A stretch of 64,000 nucleotides of DNA from Accumulibacter sp964420975. Its GTDB lineage: Bacteria; Pseudomonadota; Gammaproteobacteria; Burkholderiales; Rhodocyclaceae. The position numbers were made by a program, and so were the translations under genes. The notes under the pieces were generated by a model that worked only from the letters and a program-made list of their open reading frames with translations, was not told the origin of the DNA and searched no databases. Of the stretch, positions 35,172-43,239 are shown one piece after another; position 1 is the first letter of the stretch; every line of letters begins with the position of its first letter. The stretch spans positions 88,715 through 152,714 of the forward strand of contig CAYQVH010000006.1 in the NCBI GenBank assembly GCA_964420975.1, in the 5' to 3' direction.

Positions 35172-35444
35172 ATGCGCTATCAGGTATTTGTCGAAGAAGA
35201 GGAAGGCGCCGAAGAAACCGGCAACCTTGGCAACTTCGACGACCTCGCCGAGGTCTGGGATTTCATTCGCTGCCACCTGCCGACTGGCGTCTTCAGCGAC
35301 CGCCGCCTGGTCTGGGTCAGGGACAATCAGGCCGACGGTGAAGTTTCCTTTTCGCTCACCGCGGAGCTGTGGGCGGAACACTGCGAGACCCCGCTTGCTT
35401 TCGCGCGTTGCTTCAAAATGTTCCTCGACTTCAAGGGACGCTAG
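35172..35444 (+). CDS. Small acidic protein of unknown function next to ClpX-like ATPase
   Basis: A 90-residue acidic protein starting MRYQVFVEEEEGAEETGNLG. It has DLAEVWDFIRCHLPTGVFSD and a C-terminal FARCFKMFLDFKGR, with no signal or known motif. The ATG at 35172 follows GAGG; a longer frame from 35103 lacks one. It ends 37 bases before the ClpX-like gene and points the same way, so an adaptor or substrate relation is possible, but this rests on position alone. I recognise no family. Confidence 0.68.
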   Translation: MRYQVFVEEEEGAEETGNLGNFDDLAEVWDFIRCHLPTGVFSDRRLVWVRDNQADGEVSFSLTAELWAEHCETPLAFARCFKMFLDFKGR

Positions 35445-35481
35445 CCCGAGCGCTGGCAGTCCTCGCGTACAAGGCGAATCC

Positions 35482-36483
35482 GTGCTCGACCGAGAAACGA
35501 CACCGAGCGCGATTGTCCGCTATCTCGACCAGTACGTCGTTGGCCAGGACGAGGCGAAAAAGATCCTCGCGGTCGCCGTCTACTCCCACTATCGCAAGAT
35601 CGCGCTATGGCAGGACGAGCGCGAGCGCTTCGCGAAAAGCAACGTGCTGCTCGTCGGCCCTTCGGGAACCGGCAAGACGCTGCTCTGCGAGACGCTGTCG
35701 CGGCTGCTAAAAGTCCCTTTTGTCACTGCCGACGCCACCTCGCTGGCGCAGACGAAATACGTCAACGAGGAAATCGAGGCCATTCTGCAGCGCTTGCTCG
35801 ATCGGGCAAACGGCGATCTGCCGGTGGCCCAGCGCGGAATCCTTTTCATCGACGAAATCGACAAGCTGAAGGTCCGCAACGCGCAGGAGGGCGGGCCTTC
35901 GGGCGAAAGCGTGCAACACGCGCTGCTGAAGATCATGGAGGGCGCGCCAGTCAAGCTAAAAGGCGAGCGCTATCTCGACACGAGCCACATTCTGTTCATT
36001 TGCGGCGGCGCTTTCGTCGGCCTCGAGAGCATCATGGCGAAGACTCACGGCTTCGGGTTCATCGCTACGTCGAACGACGATAACCAGAAAATTCTCGATC
36101 GTCTGAACCAGCGCGTCAAACCAACCGATCTTTTCGAGTTCGGTCTGATTCCGGAATTCACGGGTCGCTTGCCTGTGGTCGCCATGCTCCATCCACTGTC
36201 GCGATCGATGCTCGTGCGCATCATGAGCGTGCCGAAAAACTCGATCTATCGACAGTTCGTCGAAATTTTCCGGGGCGAAGGAGTCGAGTTGCGGATCGCT
36301 CAGCGGGTCTTCGAACAGATCGCCGATATCGCCATCGAATACAAAACCGGTGCCCGCAGCCTGCGTGGCATTTTCGAGGAGTTGATCACGCCGATCCTCT
36401 ATCTCGTTCCCGACGATCGCCAGATCAGCCGGGTCGAAATCACCTCGCTGTTCGAGGACGCACGTGTCGTCCGACGCCCCTGA
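35482..36483 (+). CDS. ClpX-like AAA+ ATPase lacking zinc domain and docking loops
   Basis: A 333-residue AAA+ protein that aligns with ClpX across the ATPase ring: Walker A GPSGTGKT (59-66), Walker B ILFIDE (120-125), LFICGGAFVGL, FGLIPEFTGRLPVV with the Arg finger, and GARSLR (sensor 2). It differs from canonical ClpX in four places: no N-terminal zinc-binding domain; pore loop KYVN (92-95) in place of GYVG; the RKH-loop region (154-166) is many residues short; and the IGF loop is HGF (189-191). All four contact substrate or ClpP, so a ClpP-independent unfoldase or remodelling role is inferred. GTG start at 35482, with AAGG upstream. Confidence 0.85.
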   Translation: MLDRETTPSAIVRYLDQYVVGQDEAKKILAVAVYSHYRKIALWQDERERFAKSNVLLVGPSGTGKTLLCETLSRLLKVPFVTADATSLAQTKYVNEEIEAILQRLLDRANGDLPVAQRGILFIDEIDKLKVRNAQEGGPSGESVQHALLKIMEGAPVKLKGERYLDTSHILFICGGAFVGLESIMAKTHGFGFIATSNDDNQKILDRLNQRVKPTDLFEFGLIPEFTGRLPVVAMLHPLSRSMLVRIMSVPKNSIYRQFVEIFRGEGVELRIAQRVFEQIADIAIEYKTGARSLRGIFEELITPILYLVPDDRQISRVEITSLFEDARVVRRP

Positions 36484-37339
36484 TCAGGTTTCGCCGTCAC
36501 GGGTCGATGCGACCACGACGACGCGTCCGCACGCAAGGCGCTGGCAGGCGCCGGCTGTCTTGCAAATCGTCATCGGCAGTTACCTGCTGTTCCTGACCGG
36601 AGTCGTCATGTTCCAGAGCCACCTGCTTTACTTTCCGGCCGTCGCCAGCGTCTCCGAGATGGTCGCCGACGGGTTGACAGCCTGGCCAAACGCTTCCGAG
36701 TTCCAGGGGCTGCTTGCCGAAGCACCCGGCGAAACCCGTGCCACCGTTGTGGTGTTTCATGGTAACGCCGGCCACGCCGGCCACCGCCAATTCTATGTCG
36801 AGGTGCTCAGTCGCCTGGGATTGCGTGTCATCCTCGCCGAGTACCCCGGCTACGGTCCGCGTCGCGGCGAACTCGGCGAGCAAAGCCTGGTTGCCGCTGC
36901 GGAACAGACGATTGCGCTCGCACGTCGCGAGTTCCCCGCTCCCCTGCTGATCGTTGGCGAATCGCTTGGTGCCGGCGTAGCAGCGGCAGCAGCGAGCCGG
37001 CAGAAAGACCTGGTCGACGGACTGTTGCTGATTACGCCTTGGGACCGCCTGGCAAACGTTGCCAGCCACCATTACCCCCTGCTCCCGGTGCGCTGGCTGC
37101 TAAGGGACGAGTACGACAGCGTCACGCACCTCGCCGCGATCAGGCGGCCGGTCCTGGTGGCCATCGCCGACGACGACGAAATCATCCCGCCGCGTTTCGG
37201 ACGTGCTCTTTTCGATGCGCTTTCGGAACCCAAGCGCTTGTCGGTGATTAGGCGCGCAGGACACAACGACTGGTTTTGCCAGCTCGATGCAAGCTGGTGG
37301 CAGGAGGCCTTCGATTTTCTGCTCGGTGCTGCTCGCTGA
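36464..37339 (+). CDS. Membrane-anchored alpha/beta hydrolase
   Basis: A 291-residue protein with an N-terminal membrane helix (VLQIVIGSYLLFLTGVVMF) followed by an alpha/beta hydrolase domain: oxyanion-hole HGNAGHAGH, nucleophile Ser in GESLGAGVAA, Asp in ADDDEIIPP and His in GHNDWF. Relatives are BEM46/YfhR-type serine hydrolases of unknown substrate. The GTG start at 36464 overlaps the end of the ClpX-like gene by 20 bases, so the two are likely co-transcribed and translationally coupled. Confidence 0.88.
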   Translation: MSSDAPDQVSPSRVDATTTTRPHARRWQAPAVLQIVIGSYLLFLTGVVMFQSHLLYFPAVASVSEMVADGLTAWPNASEFQGLLAEAPGETRATVVVFHGNAGHAGHRQFYVEVLSRLGLRVILAEYPGYGPRRGELGEQSLVAAAEQTIALARREFPAPLLIVGESLGAGVAAAAASRQKDLVDGLLLITPWDRLANVASHHYPLLPVRWLLRDEYDSVTHLAAIRRPVLVAIADDDEIIPPRFGRALFDALSEPKRLSVIRRAGHNDWFCQLDASWWQEAFDFLLGAAR

Positions 37340-37462
37340 TCGTCGGTCACCGCGCTGTGCCGGCGCGGCGACCCGGAAAGAAAAACTCTGCGCCGATGGC
37401 TAAACCTTTTCCCAACATCGGCCGTTAATTCATCCAAGAGCCTCGCTCTTGGGAGAATCACC

Positions 37463-37720
37463 ATGATGCACACCTGCACCGAGCGTACCGACCTCGACGA
37501 ACTGATCGGCAACCAGCACTGGGATGGACACCATCTTTGTTTTCACTATGGTCCGCTGGCACGGGCGATGAAGGAGGGTGAGGAGCTGATCCTCGAACAC
37601 AGCGAAACGCTGTCTCCCTTCATGATTGCCAAACTCGGCTTCTTGCTCCAGGACATCTTCATCGACGACACCTCGGAGCTGATTCACCCGCATACGGGCT
37701 TCCGGCTGACGCTCCGCTAA
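37463..37720 (+). CDS. Small protein of unknown function
   Basis: An 85-residue protein beginning MMHTCTERTDLDELIGNQHW, with several His in its first third (QHWDGHHLCFHYG) and a C-terminal IHPHTGFRLTLR. The His/Cys content could bind metal, but there is no recognised motif or signal. Ribosome site GGGAGA lies about 8 bases before the ATG. It stands between the hydrolase and a convergent gene. I cannot assign a family. Confidence 0.55.
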   Translation: MMHTCTERTDLDELIGNQHWDGHHLCFHYGPLARAMKEGEELILEHSETLSPFMIAKLGFLLQDIFIDDTSELIHPHTGFRLTLR

Positions 37721-37779
37721 CCCCAAGCGCAGTCTTTCGCCGCGATCGGCGGCACGCCCGATAGCTCTCTACGAACCGC

Positions 37780-38553
37780 CTACTTAACCAGCGCCGCCAG
37801 TTCCTGATCGAGTTCGGGAAGCCGCTTGCGACCGGCGCTGGTGAGCGCCATCGTTTCACGCCATTCGACGTACAACTGCCGCAGCTGGTCGATGTTCGGA
37901 CAGCGTTCGACGCGCTCGATCAGGCTTGAGGCGGCGATCCCGACGAAGGTGTCGAGCGTGTTGATCATGAAATTGCGCGCTTTGGTAAGGCGTTCGAACT
38001 CGCTGCCGGGCACCCGGTCGGACGCGCTGGCAGAAGCCGGTTGCAGGAGGGTGGCGAATCCTGGATCGATCACCGCCAGTCTCGTCTGCAACTCCGGAAG
38101 TTGCCGCCGCCCGTCGGAGGTAGTCGCCAGCGCGTCGCGCCAGGGAAGCGACAGCGAGTGCAACTGTTCGAGCCGGGACGCGGATTCCAGGCGCGTAACT
38201 ACGCTCATGGCGGCAGCGCCAGCGCAAGTCACCAAGCTACTGATCATGACGTCGCGCGCCATCTTCACCCGCTGTTCATCGAAGGCTGAAGGACGCGGCG
38301 CAGTCGCGGTCACCGCCGGCGGGTGGTTGCTCACCGCCGGTGCCGGCTTGTGCAGCGGGGTGATAAAACCCCCTTCGATCAGCTGCTGAACGACGCCGGC
38401 CAAAGTGTTTTCGGGGAACATGGCGATCAAGGCGTCGTAGTCACGTTTGCCGTCGATCATGATCAGGATTTGGCGCGTCCGCATCGGCAGGCGATACGTT
38501 CGGCGCTCAACTTCTTCGAGCCCTTTCGGCGTTTTGACGCAAACTGGTAGCAC
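37780..38553 (-). CDS. Unknown protein with small N-terminal domain and two ~68-residue repeats
   Basis: A 257-residue protein (GTG 38553; the frame extends to 38634 with a basic lead). Residues ~5-65 form a short domain with TYRLPMRTRQILIMIDGKRD and LAGVVQQLIEGGFITPL, winged-helix-like in pattern. Then come two copies of a helical repeat: ARDVMISSLVTCAGAAAMSV, with SRLEQLHSLSLPWRDALATT, and ARNFMINTLDTFVGIAASSL, with PNIDQLRQLYVEWRETMALT. Each ends in R(R/K)xLPELxxxLA. I do not recognise the family. It is convergent with the small gene at 37463 and lies downstream of lutB on the same strand, about 320 bases apart. Confidence 0.75.
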   Translation of the reverse strand: MLPVCVKTPKGLEEVERRTYRLPMRTRQILIMIDGKRDYDALIAMFPENTLAGVVQQLIEGGFITPLHKPAPAVSNHPPAVTATAPRPSAFDEQRVKMARDVMISSLVTCAGAAAMSVVTRLESASRLEQLHSLSLPWRDALATTSDGRRQLPELQTRLAVIDPGFATLLQPASASASDRVPGSEFERLTKARNFMINTLDTFVGIAASSLIERVERCPNIDQLRQLYVEWRETMALTSAGRKRLPELDQELAALVK

Positions 38554-38874
38554 GGTTTTCCGCCTCCGTTCAATCCGGGGCTTGACTGCCGACGGCAGCG
38601 GACGTCGTTGCGAACGTCTGCGATCGTACCCCACACGACTGACCCGCCCCGCTAGAAGCCTCGCTGCGCCGGTGTTGCCCTGCCGGCCGTTCGGGACGGG
38701 TGAAGTTATCGCCCGCTGGTCAAGGAGGGACGAGACGCCAAAGCAGACCGATGGCGGGAGACAACGGACAAAGTATAGGTGGCGACCAGAAACAGCGTCA
38801 ATCGACGCTCGGCAGCGTTGCGGGCAAATGTCACGAACACGCTGCGCCGCACCGCCTGGTCGTACGTCATTGAA

Positions 38875-40317
38875 TTAAAATTTCCGCCGCGCCGCCAATT
38901 GCTCATGCAAGGTGCGCGATGCCGGCTTCAGCGGCGTCCGACTGAGCGTCCAGCCGCCCTGTGCAGGCGGCGTCAACCCGCGAAATCGTGTCGCCAGCCA
39001 GGAGAAGACGCGGTACCACGTCGGATGGGTGTACAAACTCGCCCACGCCGACCACACGGCGTCGATCATCCGGCTGCGCGCGGCTCCTTGTCCGCGCAGC
39101 GGCGGCCGACCGGCACTCGCCGGGTGCTGCGCGTCACTCCGCAATCGGATCAGGAGCTCGGGAATGGGAATTCTGACCGGGCATACTTCGCCGCAAGCAC
39201 CGCAGAGGCTTGATGCCGTCGGCAGCACGTGCGTCGCCCCCAGGCCGAGCAGATGTGGAGAGACGATATCGCCAATCGGTCCCGGATACGTCGTTCCGTA
39301 AGCGTGACCGCCGATGCGTGTATACACCGGACAATGGTTCATGCACGCGCCACACCGAATGCACTGCAGCGTCGCGCGGAGCTGCTGATCGCGGTAAGCC
39401 TGCGTACGACCATTGTCGACCAGAACCAGATGCAGTTCGCGCGGACCGTCCTTTTCATCCGCCCGGCGTGGTCCGCTGATCAGGTTGAAGTAGGTGGTGA
39501 TCGCCTGACCGGTCGCCGAGCGCGTTAACAGTGCAAACAGCGGCGGCACGTGCTCGAGCTTCTCAACCACTTTCTCGATACCCGTGATCGCGATATGCAC
39601 GTCGGGAACCGTCGTGCACATGCGCCCGTTACCTTCGTTCTCCACCAGACAAAGGGTGCCCGTTTCGGCGACCGCGAAGTTGACGCCCGACAGCCCAATT
39701 TCCGCCTGCATGAACTTCTCGCGCAGCACCGCGCGCCCAATCCCGATCAGTTCGTCGACGGACTCGGTATAAGCCGCCCCGGGAACTTTGGCAGCGAAGA
39801 GGCGCGCAATTTCGAGTTTTGTCTTGTGGATCGCCGGCATGATGATGTGCGCCGGCTTCTCGCCGTCGAGCTGGACGATGTACTCACCCATGTCGCTCTC
39901 AAGCGCCTCGATGCCGGCCTCGGCCAGGGCGTGGTTGAGTTCCACCTCTTCGCTGACCATCGACTTCCCTTTGACGATCAGGCGTGCAGCGTGGCTCTTG
40001 GCGATGCCAACGATGATCTCGTTGGCCTGTTCGGCGTTCTCTGCCCAATGCACCTGCACACCGTTTTCGGTCAGCTTGCGTTCGAGTTGTTCAAGCAACT
40101 CCGGCAGACGCGACAGGCTGTACTGCCGGATTTGTTCAGCTAGCCGGCGCTGGCGCTCAAGCGCCGCCGGGTCAGGAAACTGCGCCGCTCGGCGGGCGAT
40201 CAGAAAGTCCATCGCACCACGAAAGCTCTTGCGCAGTTGCTGGTCAGCGAGCGCGGTCGTCGCTCGCTGCTTGAATTCGCTGGCGGATACAAAACGCACC
40301 TCCTGTCCGCTCATCAC
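38875..40317 (-). CDS. lutB: L-lactate utilisation iron-sulfur protein
   Basis: A 480-residue LutB. An N-terminal LUD domain (GKSMVSEEVELNHALAEAGI, then EYIVQLDGEKPAHIIMPAIH) precedes a ferredoxin part with CIRCGACMNHCPVYTRIGGH and CGACGEVCPVRIPIPELL, two 4Fe-4S sites. With LutA and LutC it forms the flavin-free L-lactate dehydrogenase that feeds the respiratory chain. Its start overlaps the lutC stop (ATGA at 40314-40317), so translation is coupled along lutACB. Confidence 0.95.
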   Translation of the reverse strand: MMSGQEVRFVSASEFKQRATTALADQQLRKSFRGAMDFLIARRAAQFPDPAALERQRRLAEQIRQYSLSRLPELLEQLERKLTENGVQVHWAENAEQANEIIVGIAKSHAARLIVKGKSMVSEEVELNHALAEAGIEALESDMGEYIVQLDGEKPAHIIMPAIHKTKLEIARLFAAKVPGAAYTESVDELIGIGRAVLREKFMQAEIGLSGVNFAVAETGTLCLVENEGNGRMCTTVPDVHIAITGIEKVVEKLEHVPPLFALLTRSATGQAITTYFNLISGPRRADEKDGPRELHLVLVDNGRTQAYRDQQLRATLQCIRCGACMNHCPVYTRIGGHAYGTTYPGPIGDIVSPHLLGLGATHVLPTASSLCGACGEVCPVRIPIPELLIRLRSDAQHPASAGRPPLRGQGAARSRMIDAVWSAWASLYTHPTWYRVFSWLATRFRGLTPPAQGGWTLSRTPLKPASRTLHEQLAARRKF

Positions 40318-40988
40318 GCGTCCCCCTCGTCAACCCGCAAGAGCACAATCAGTTGCTTCGGGCCGTGCGCGCCGTAAGCCAGCGTCACTTGAATGTCGGC
40401 CGTCTTCGACGGTCCCGAGACCAGCAAGGCATTGCTCGGCAAACCGTCGGCCCACCGCTGGTCGGCGATCACGTCGAGAAACGTGTCGTAAATGCAGCCA
40501 GCGTCGAGTAGTGCGAAATGGATCGGCGGTACCAGCGACATCAGACGCGGTTCCTTGGCGTCCGGCCAGAGAATCAACGTCCCGGTTTCCGCGATCGCGC
40601 CGCGGGTCGAGGTCAGGCTGGCGTCGACGCTTTCGAACAGCGCCTGTTTCCATTCGTTTGCCGGACGCTCGTAGGCCAGCAGTCCGTCGCTGCCGGTCGC
40701 CACCAGGGCCGGTGCATGCGCCGTCTGCGCGCCGTAAAGCAGCGACCGCACGCCCTTCGCGGCGCACAACTGGCGCAGTCGGATCGGCCAGTCGTGAGGC
40801 GTCACGCGGATCACTTCCCCGCGCCAAACGGCCATCTTCTCGCAGAACAGCTCGATTCGCGTTGCGCGGCTGCTCGCTGGCAGGAGCGACCTCTCGCCTT
40901 GGTCGAAGCGACGTACGTCGGGCGGAGTCAGTGATTGACCTCGCGGGGCAGCGCGCAAGCGCTGCAAGATCGCCTCGCGCGCGCTCAT
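40314..40988 (-). CDS. lutC: L-lactate utilisation protein C
   Basis: A 224-residue LUD-domain protein. The ATG at 40988 overlaps the lutA stop (ATGA) and gives the usual MSAREAILQRLRAA start; an upstream frame to 41096 would run inside lutA. Conserved TGTLILWPDAKEPRLMSLVP and AYGAHGPKQLIVLL near the end match LutC/YkgG. It is one subunit of the LutABC lactate dehydrogenase; its own chemistry is not established. Confidence 0.93.
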   Translation of the reverse strand: MSAREAILQRLRAAPRGQSLTPPDVRRFDQGERSLLPASSRATRIELFCEKMAVWRGEVIRVTPHDWPIRLRQLCAAKGVRSLLYGAQTAHAPALVATGSDGLLAYERPANEWKQALFESVDASLTSTRGAIAETGTLILWPDAKEPRLMSLVPPIHFALLDAGCIYDTFLDVIADQRWADGLPSNALLVSGPSKTADIQVTLAYGAHGPKQLIVLLRVDEGDA

Positions 40989-41767
40989 CGCTCGCCTCCG
41001 CCGTCCGCCGTTCGCTGCCAGAGGAAACTCGCCAGATGTTGGCCCTGAAACGGACTGCCACGCTTCTGCAAGGTGTGATTGAGGTTTAGCAGGCAACCGC
41101 AGTCCGCGGCAACGAACGTCTTGGCGCCGGTCTCCTGCAAAGCGTCGACCTTGTCACCGGCCATCGCCGATGAGATCTCCGGATGCTTGAGCGAAAACGT
41201 GCCGCCAAAACCACAACATTCCGCTTCGTACGGGTGGACACGCAGCTCGACGGCGGTTAGCTGCGAGAGCAGCTCACGGCCGTGACCGTGGGTCCCCATT
41301 TCACGCCGGGCGGCGCACGAGGTGTGTAGCGCAACGGCGACCGGCTGGCCGCGATCGACGAAATGCACGCGTGCAACGTGCACCAGAAACTCGGTCAGCT
41401 CAAAGACGCGGTCCGCCAAGTCGATCGCCTGCGCGTGCAAGGCGGGATCGTCGGCGAAAATCTTCGAATAGTGTTGGCGCATCATTCCGGCACACGATCC
41501 CGAAGGAACGACGATCGGCCAAGGCTCCGGGAAAAGCCGCATCTGCGCCAACGCCACGGCGCGTGTTTGTTCGGGAAAGCCGCTGCTGTGAGCCGGTTGC
41601 CCGCAACAGGTCTGGTCGGCCGGGTAGTGAACGGTGATCCCTTCCCGTTCGAGCAGGCGAACCGCGTCAATCCCCGCCTGCGGATAGAACATGTCAATCA
41701 AGCAGGTTCCGAACAGGTAGACGTTCGCCGGTTTGTCCGGATACCGGCGCTCCGCCGTTTCGTGCAT
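40985..41767 (-). CDS. lutA: L-lactate utilisation protein A (CCG-domain Fe-S protein)
   Basis: A 260-residue protein with two CCG domains (CCGQPAHSSGFPEQTR and ECCGFGGTFS), which bind a non-cubane cluster in heterodisulfide-reductase-like enzymes. The ATG at 41767 is placed by GGAGGAG just upstream; the open frame to 41953 continues through the operator and is rejected. It is first in lutACB, divergent from the FadR-type regulator, with the operator 29 bases before its start. Confidence 0.95.
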   Translation of the reverse strand: MHETAERRYPDKPANVYLFGTCLIDMFYPQAGIDAVRLLEREGITVHYPADQTCCGQPAHSSGFPEQTRAVALAQMRLFPEPWPIVVPSGSCAGMMRQHYSKIFADDPALHAQAIDLADRVFELTEFLVHVARVHFVDRGQPVAVALHTSCAARREMGTHGHGRELLSQLTAVELRVHPYEAECCGFGGTFSLKHPEISSAMAGDKVDALQETGAKTFVAADCGCLLNLNHTLQKRGSPFQGQHLASFLWQRTADGGGER

Positions 41768-41795
41768 CTGGCTTCTCCTCCTTCGCAAAAAGTGC

Positions 41796-41812
41796 AAGTG
41801 GTAAGACCACTT
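41796..41812. promoter_or_regulatory. LldR/FadR-type operator in the lut-regulator intergenic region
   Basis: AAGTGGTAAGACCACTT is a perfect seven-base inverted repeat with a three-base spacer, containing the TGGTNNNACCA core of FadR-family regulators (41799-41809). It lies 29 bases before lutA, so the adjacent regulator probably represses from here. Confidence 0.75.
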
Positions 41813-41960
41813 TGCCAAAAGATTACGGGGAAGTCGCTCGATTGTCAATCGTCCTGCGACAAGGCTTAGCGCACCACAGTCATCCGTCCGACAACTGGTC
41901 AGACCTCGGACTTGCTGCCATAATCGCCCTGCAGTAGGCAGTCTAATCGCCAATCACCGC

Positions 41961-42713
41961 ATGACTTACAACAAGCTCCACCTGCCGCGTATCCCCGACG
42001 CCATCGCGCACCAGCTTGAAATGCGCATCGTCGAGGGTTCGTTGAAGCCGGGTGATCGTCTGCCGGCGGAACGCGAACTGGCCGCTGAACTCGGCGTCTC
42101 GCGGCCCTCGTTGCGCGAAGCAATCAAGAAGCTGGTGTCACGCGAGCTGCTCGTCAGCCGCCATGGTGGCGGTACTTTCGTCACCGACCGCCTCACGTCC
42201 ACCTTCAGCGACCCTTGGCAACAACTGCTCGATGAGCACCCGTTGCTGCAGGAGGATGTCCTCGAGTTTCGCCATTTGCTCGAAGGCTCGGCGTCGGAAC
42301 TCGCTGCACAACGGGCGACCGATGCCGACCTGCAGCGACTTGAAGACGCCTTTGACCGTCTCGACGCCGCCTACCAAGGCAGCGACCGCAGCGCCCAAGT
42401 CGCCGCCGACGTCGCTTTTCATCTGACGATTGCCGAGTCGTCGCACAACGTTCTCTACGGCCATCTCGTCGCCAGTGTCCACCGCCTGTTGCACGAACAG
42501 GTGCGACGCAACCTCCAGGAAATGTCGCTCAGCCGCGAAACGGCGCGTCAATTGATGACACAACACCTCGCCATCCGCGACGCGATCCGGGCGCACCAGC
42601 CGGAATTGGCTCGTCAGGCGGCCGAAACGCACATCCGTTTCGTTCGCCAGCGGCTGAACGACGCAGCGTGCTCGCACAACCGGCAGCAGCGCTCCTTGCG
42701 CCATGCCGGGTGA
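41961..42713 (+). CDS. lldR: FadR-family transcriptional regulator (LldR-like)
   Basis: A 250-residue GntR/FadR regulator. The N-terminal winged helix has IVEGSLKPGDRLPAERELAA and LGVSRPSLREAIKKLVSREL; the C-terminal FCD ligand domain carries DVAFHLTIAESSHN and HLAIRDAIRAHQPELARQAA, with metal-binding Asp/His. The divergent position next to lutABC and the operator above indicate that it senses lactate. The operator sits about 150 bases from this gene, closer to lutA. Confidence 0.9.
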   Translation: MTYNKLHLPRIPDAIAHQLEMRIVEGSLKPGDRLPAERELAAELGVSRPSLREAIKKLVSRELLVSRHGGGTFVTDRLTSTFSDPWQQLLDEHPLLQEDVLEFRHLLEGSASELAAQRATDADLQRLEDAFDRLDAAYQGSDRSAQVAADVAFHLTIAESSHNVLYGHLVASVHRLLHEQVRRNLQEMSLSRETARQLMTQHLAIRDAIRAHQPELARQAAETHIRFVRQRLNDAACSHNRQQRSLRHAG

Positions 42714-42824
42714 TGACACCCCGGTCGGCTGTGGGCTTTCCCCTTGCGTGTCGCGCAGGCACGGGTCGGGACCGGGTTGCAGGCTTTGGCAACGACAAGC
42801 GATCATTCTTCGCTCGCCAAGTCG

Positions 42825-42853
42825 TTGCGAATTGCCGCACAATCGACCATAAT
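42825..42853 (+). promoter_or_regulatory. Putative promoter of rpmE
   Basis: TTGCGA (42825-42830) and CATAAT (42848-42853) are 17 bases apart and 77 bases before the rpmE start. Confidence 0.4.
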
Positions 42854-42930
42854 TGGCGTTTTGCTCGATTCAGTCGGCGACTCGCAATCCTCGCACTTGC
42901 TTCCGCCGCCCTCTCCTGGAAAGTTCCCCG

Positions 42931-43146
42931 ATGAAAGCCAACGTTCACCCCGCCTACAACGAGGTCACGGTTACTTGTTCTTGCAGTAACACGTTTGTTA
43001 CTCGTTCGACGATGAAGAAGCCGCTGCACGTCGAAGTGTGCTCGGCGTGCCACCCGTTCTATACCGGCAAACAAAAGATCATTGATACCGCAGGCCGCGT
43101 CGAAAAGTTCAACCAGAAGTACGGAGCCATCCGCCGGCCGGCCTGA
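42931..43146 (+). CDS. rpmE: 50S ribosomal protein L31, zinc-binding form
   Basis: A 71-residue L31 with the complete zinc site: VTCSCSNTFVTRST and VEVCSACHPFYTGKQKIIDT, i.e. C-x-C ... C-x2-C. That marks it as the primary, Cys-containing form rather than the zinc-free paralogue used in zinc shortage. The ATG at 42931 is the one giving a normal L31 N-terminus (MKANVHPAYNEV). A terminator follows directly. Confidence 0.98.
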   Translation: MKANVHPAYNEVTVTCSCSNTFVTRSTMKKPLHVEVCSACHPFYTGKQKIIDTAGRVEKFNQKYGAIRRPA

Positions 43147-43178
43147 TTCGGTCCGCGAGCTTGGCTCGTTTAGGCAGC

Positions 43179-43204
43179 AAAGGCAGCCCGACGGCTGCCT
43201 TTTT
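43179..43204 (+). terminator. Intrinsic terminator of rpmE
   Basis: Perfect ten-base stem AAAGGCAGCC/GGCTGCCTTT around CGAC, ending in a TTTTT run (43200-43204). Confidence 0.9.
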
Positions 43205-43239
43205 CGTTTAATTGCCGGTTCGTCCGCGCCCCGACGCCG

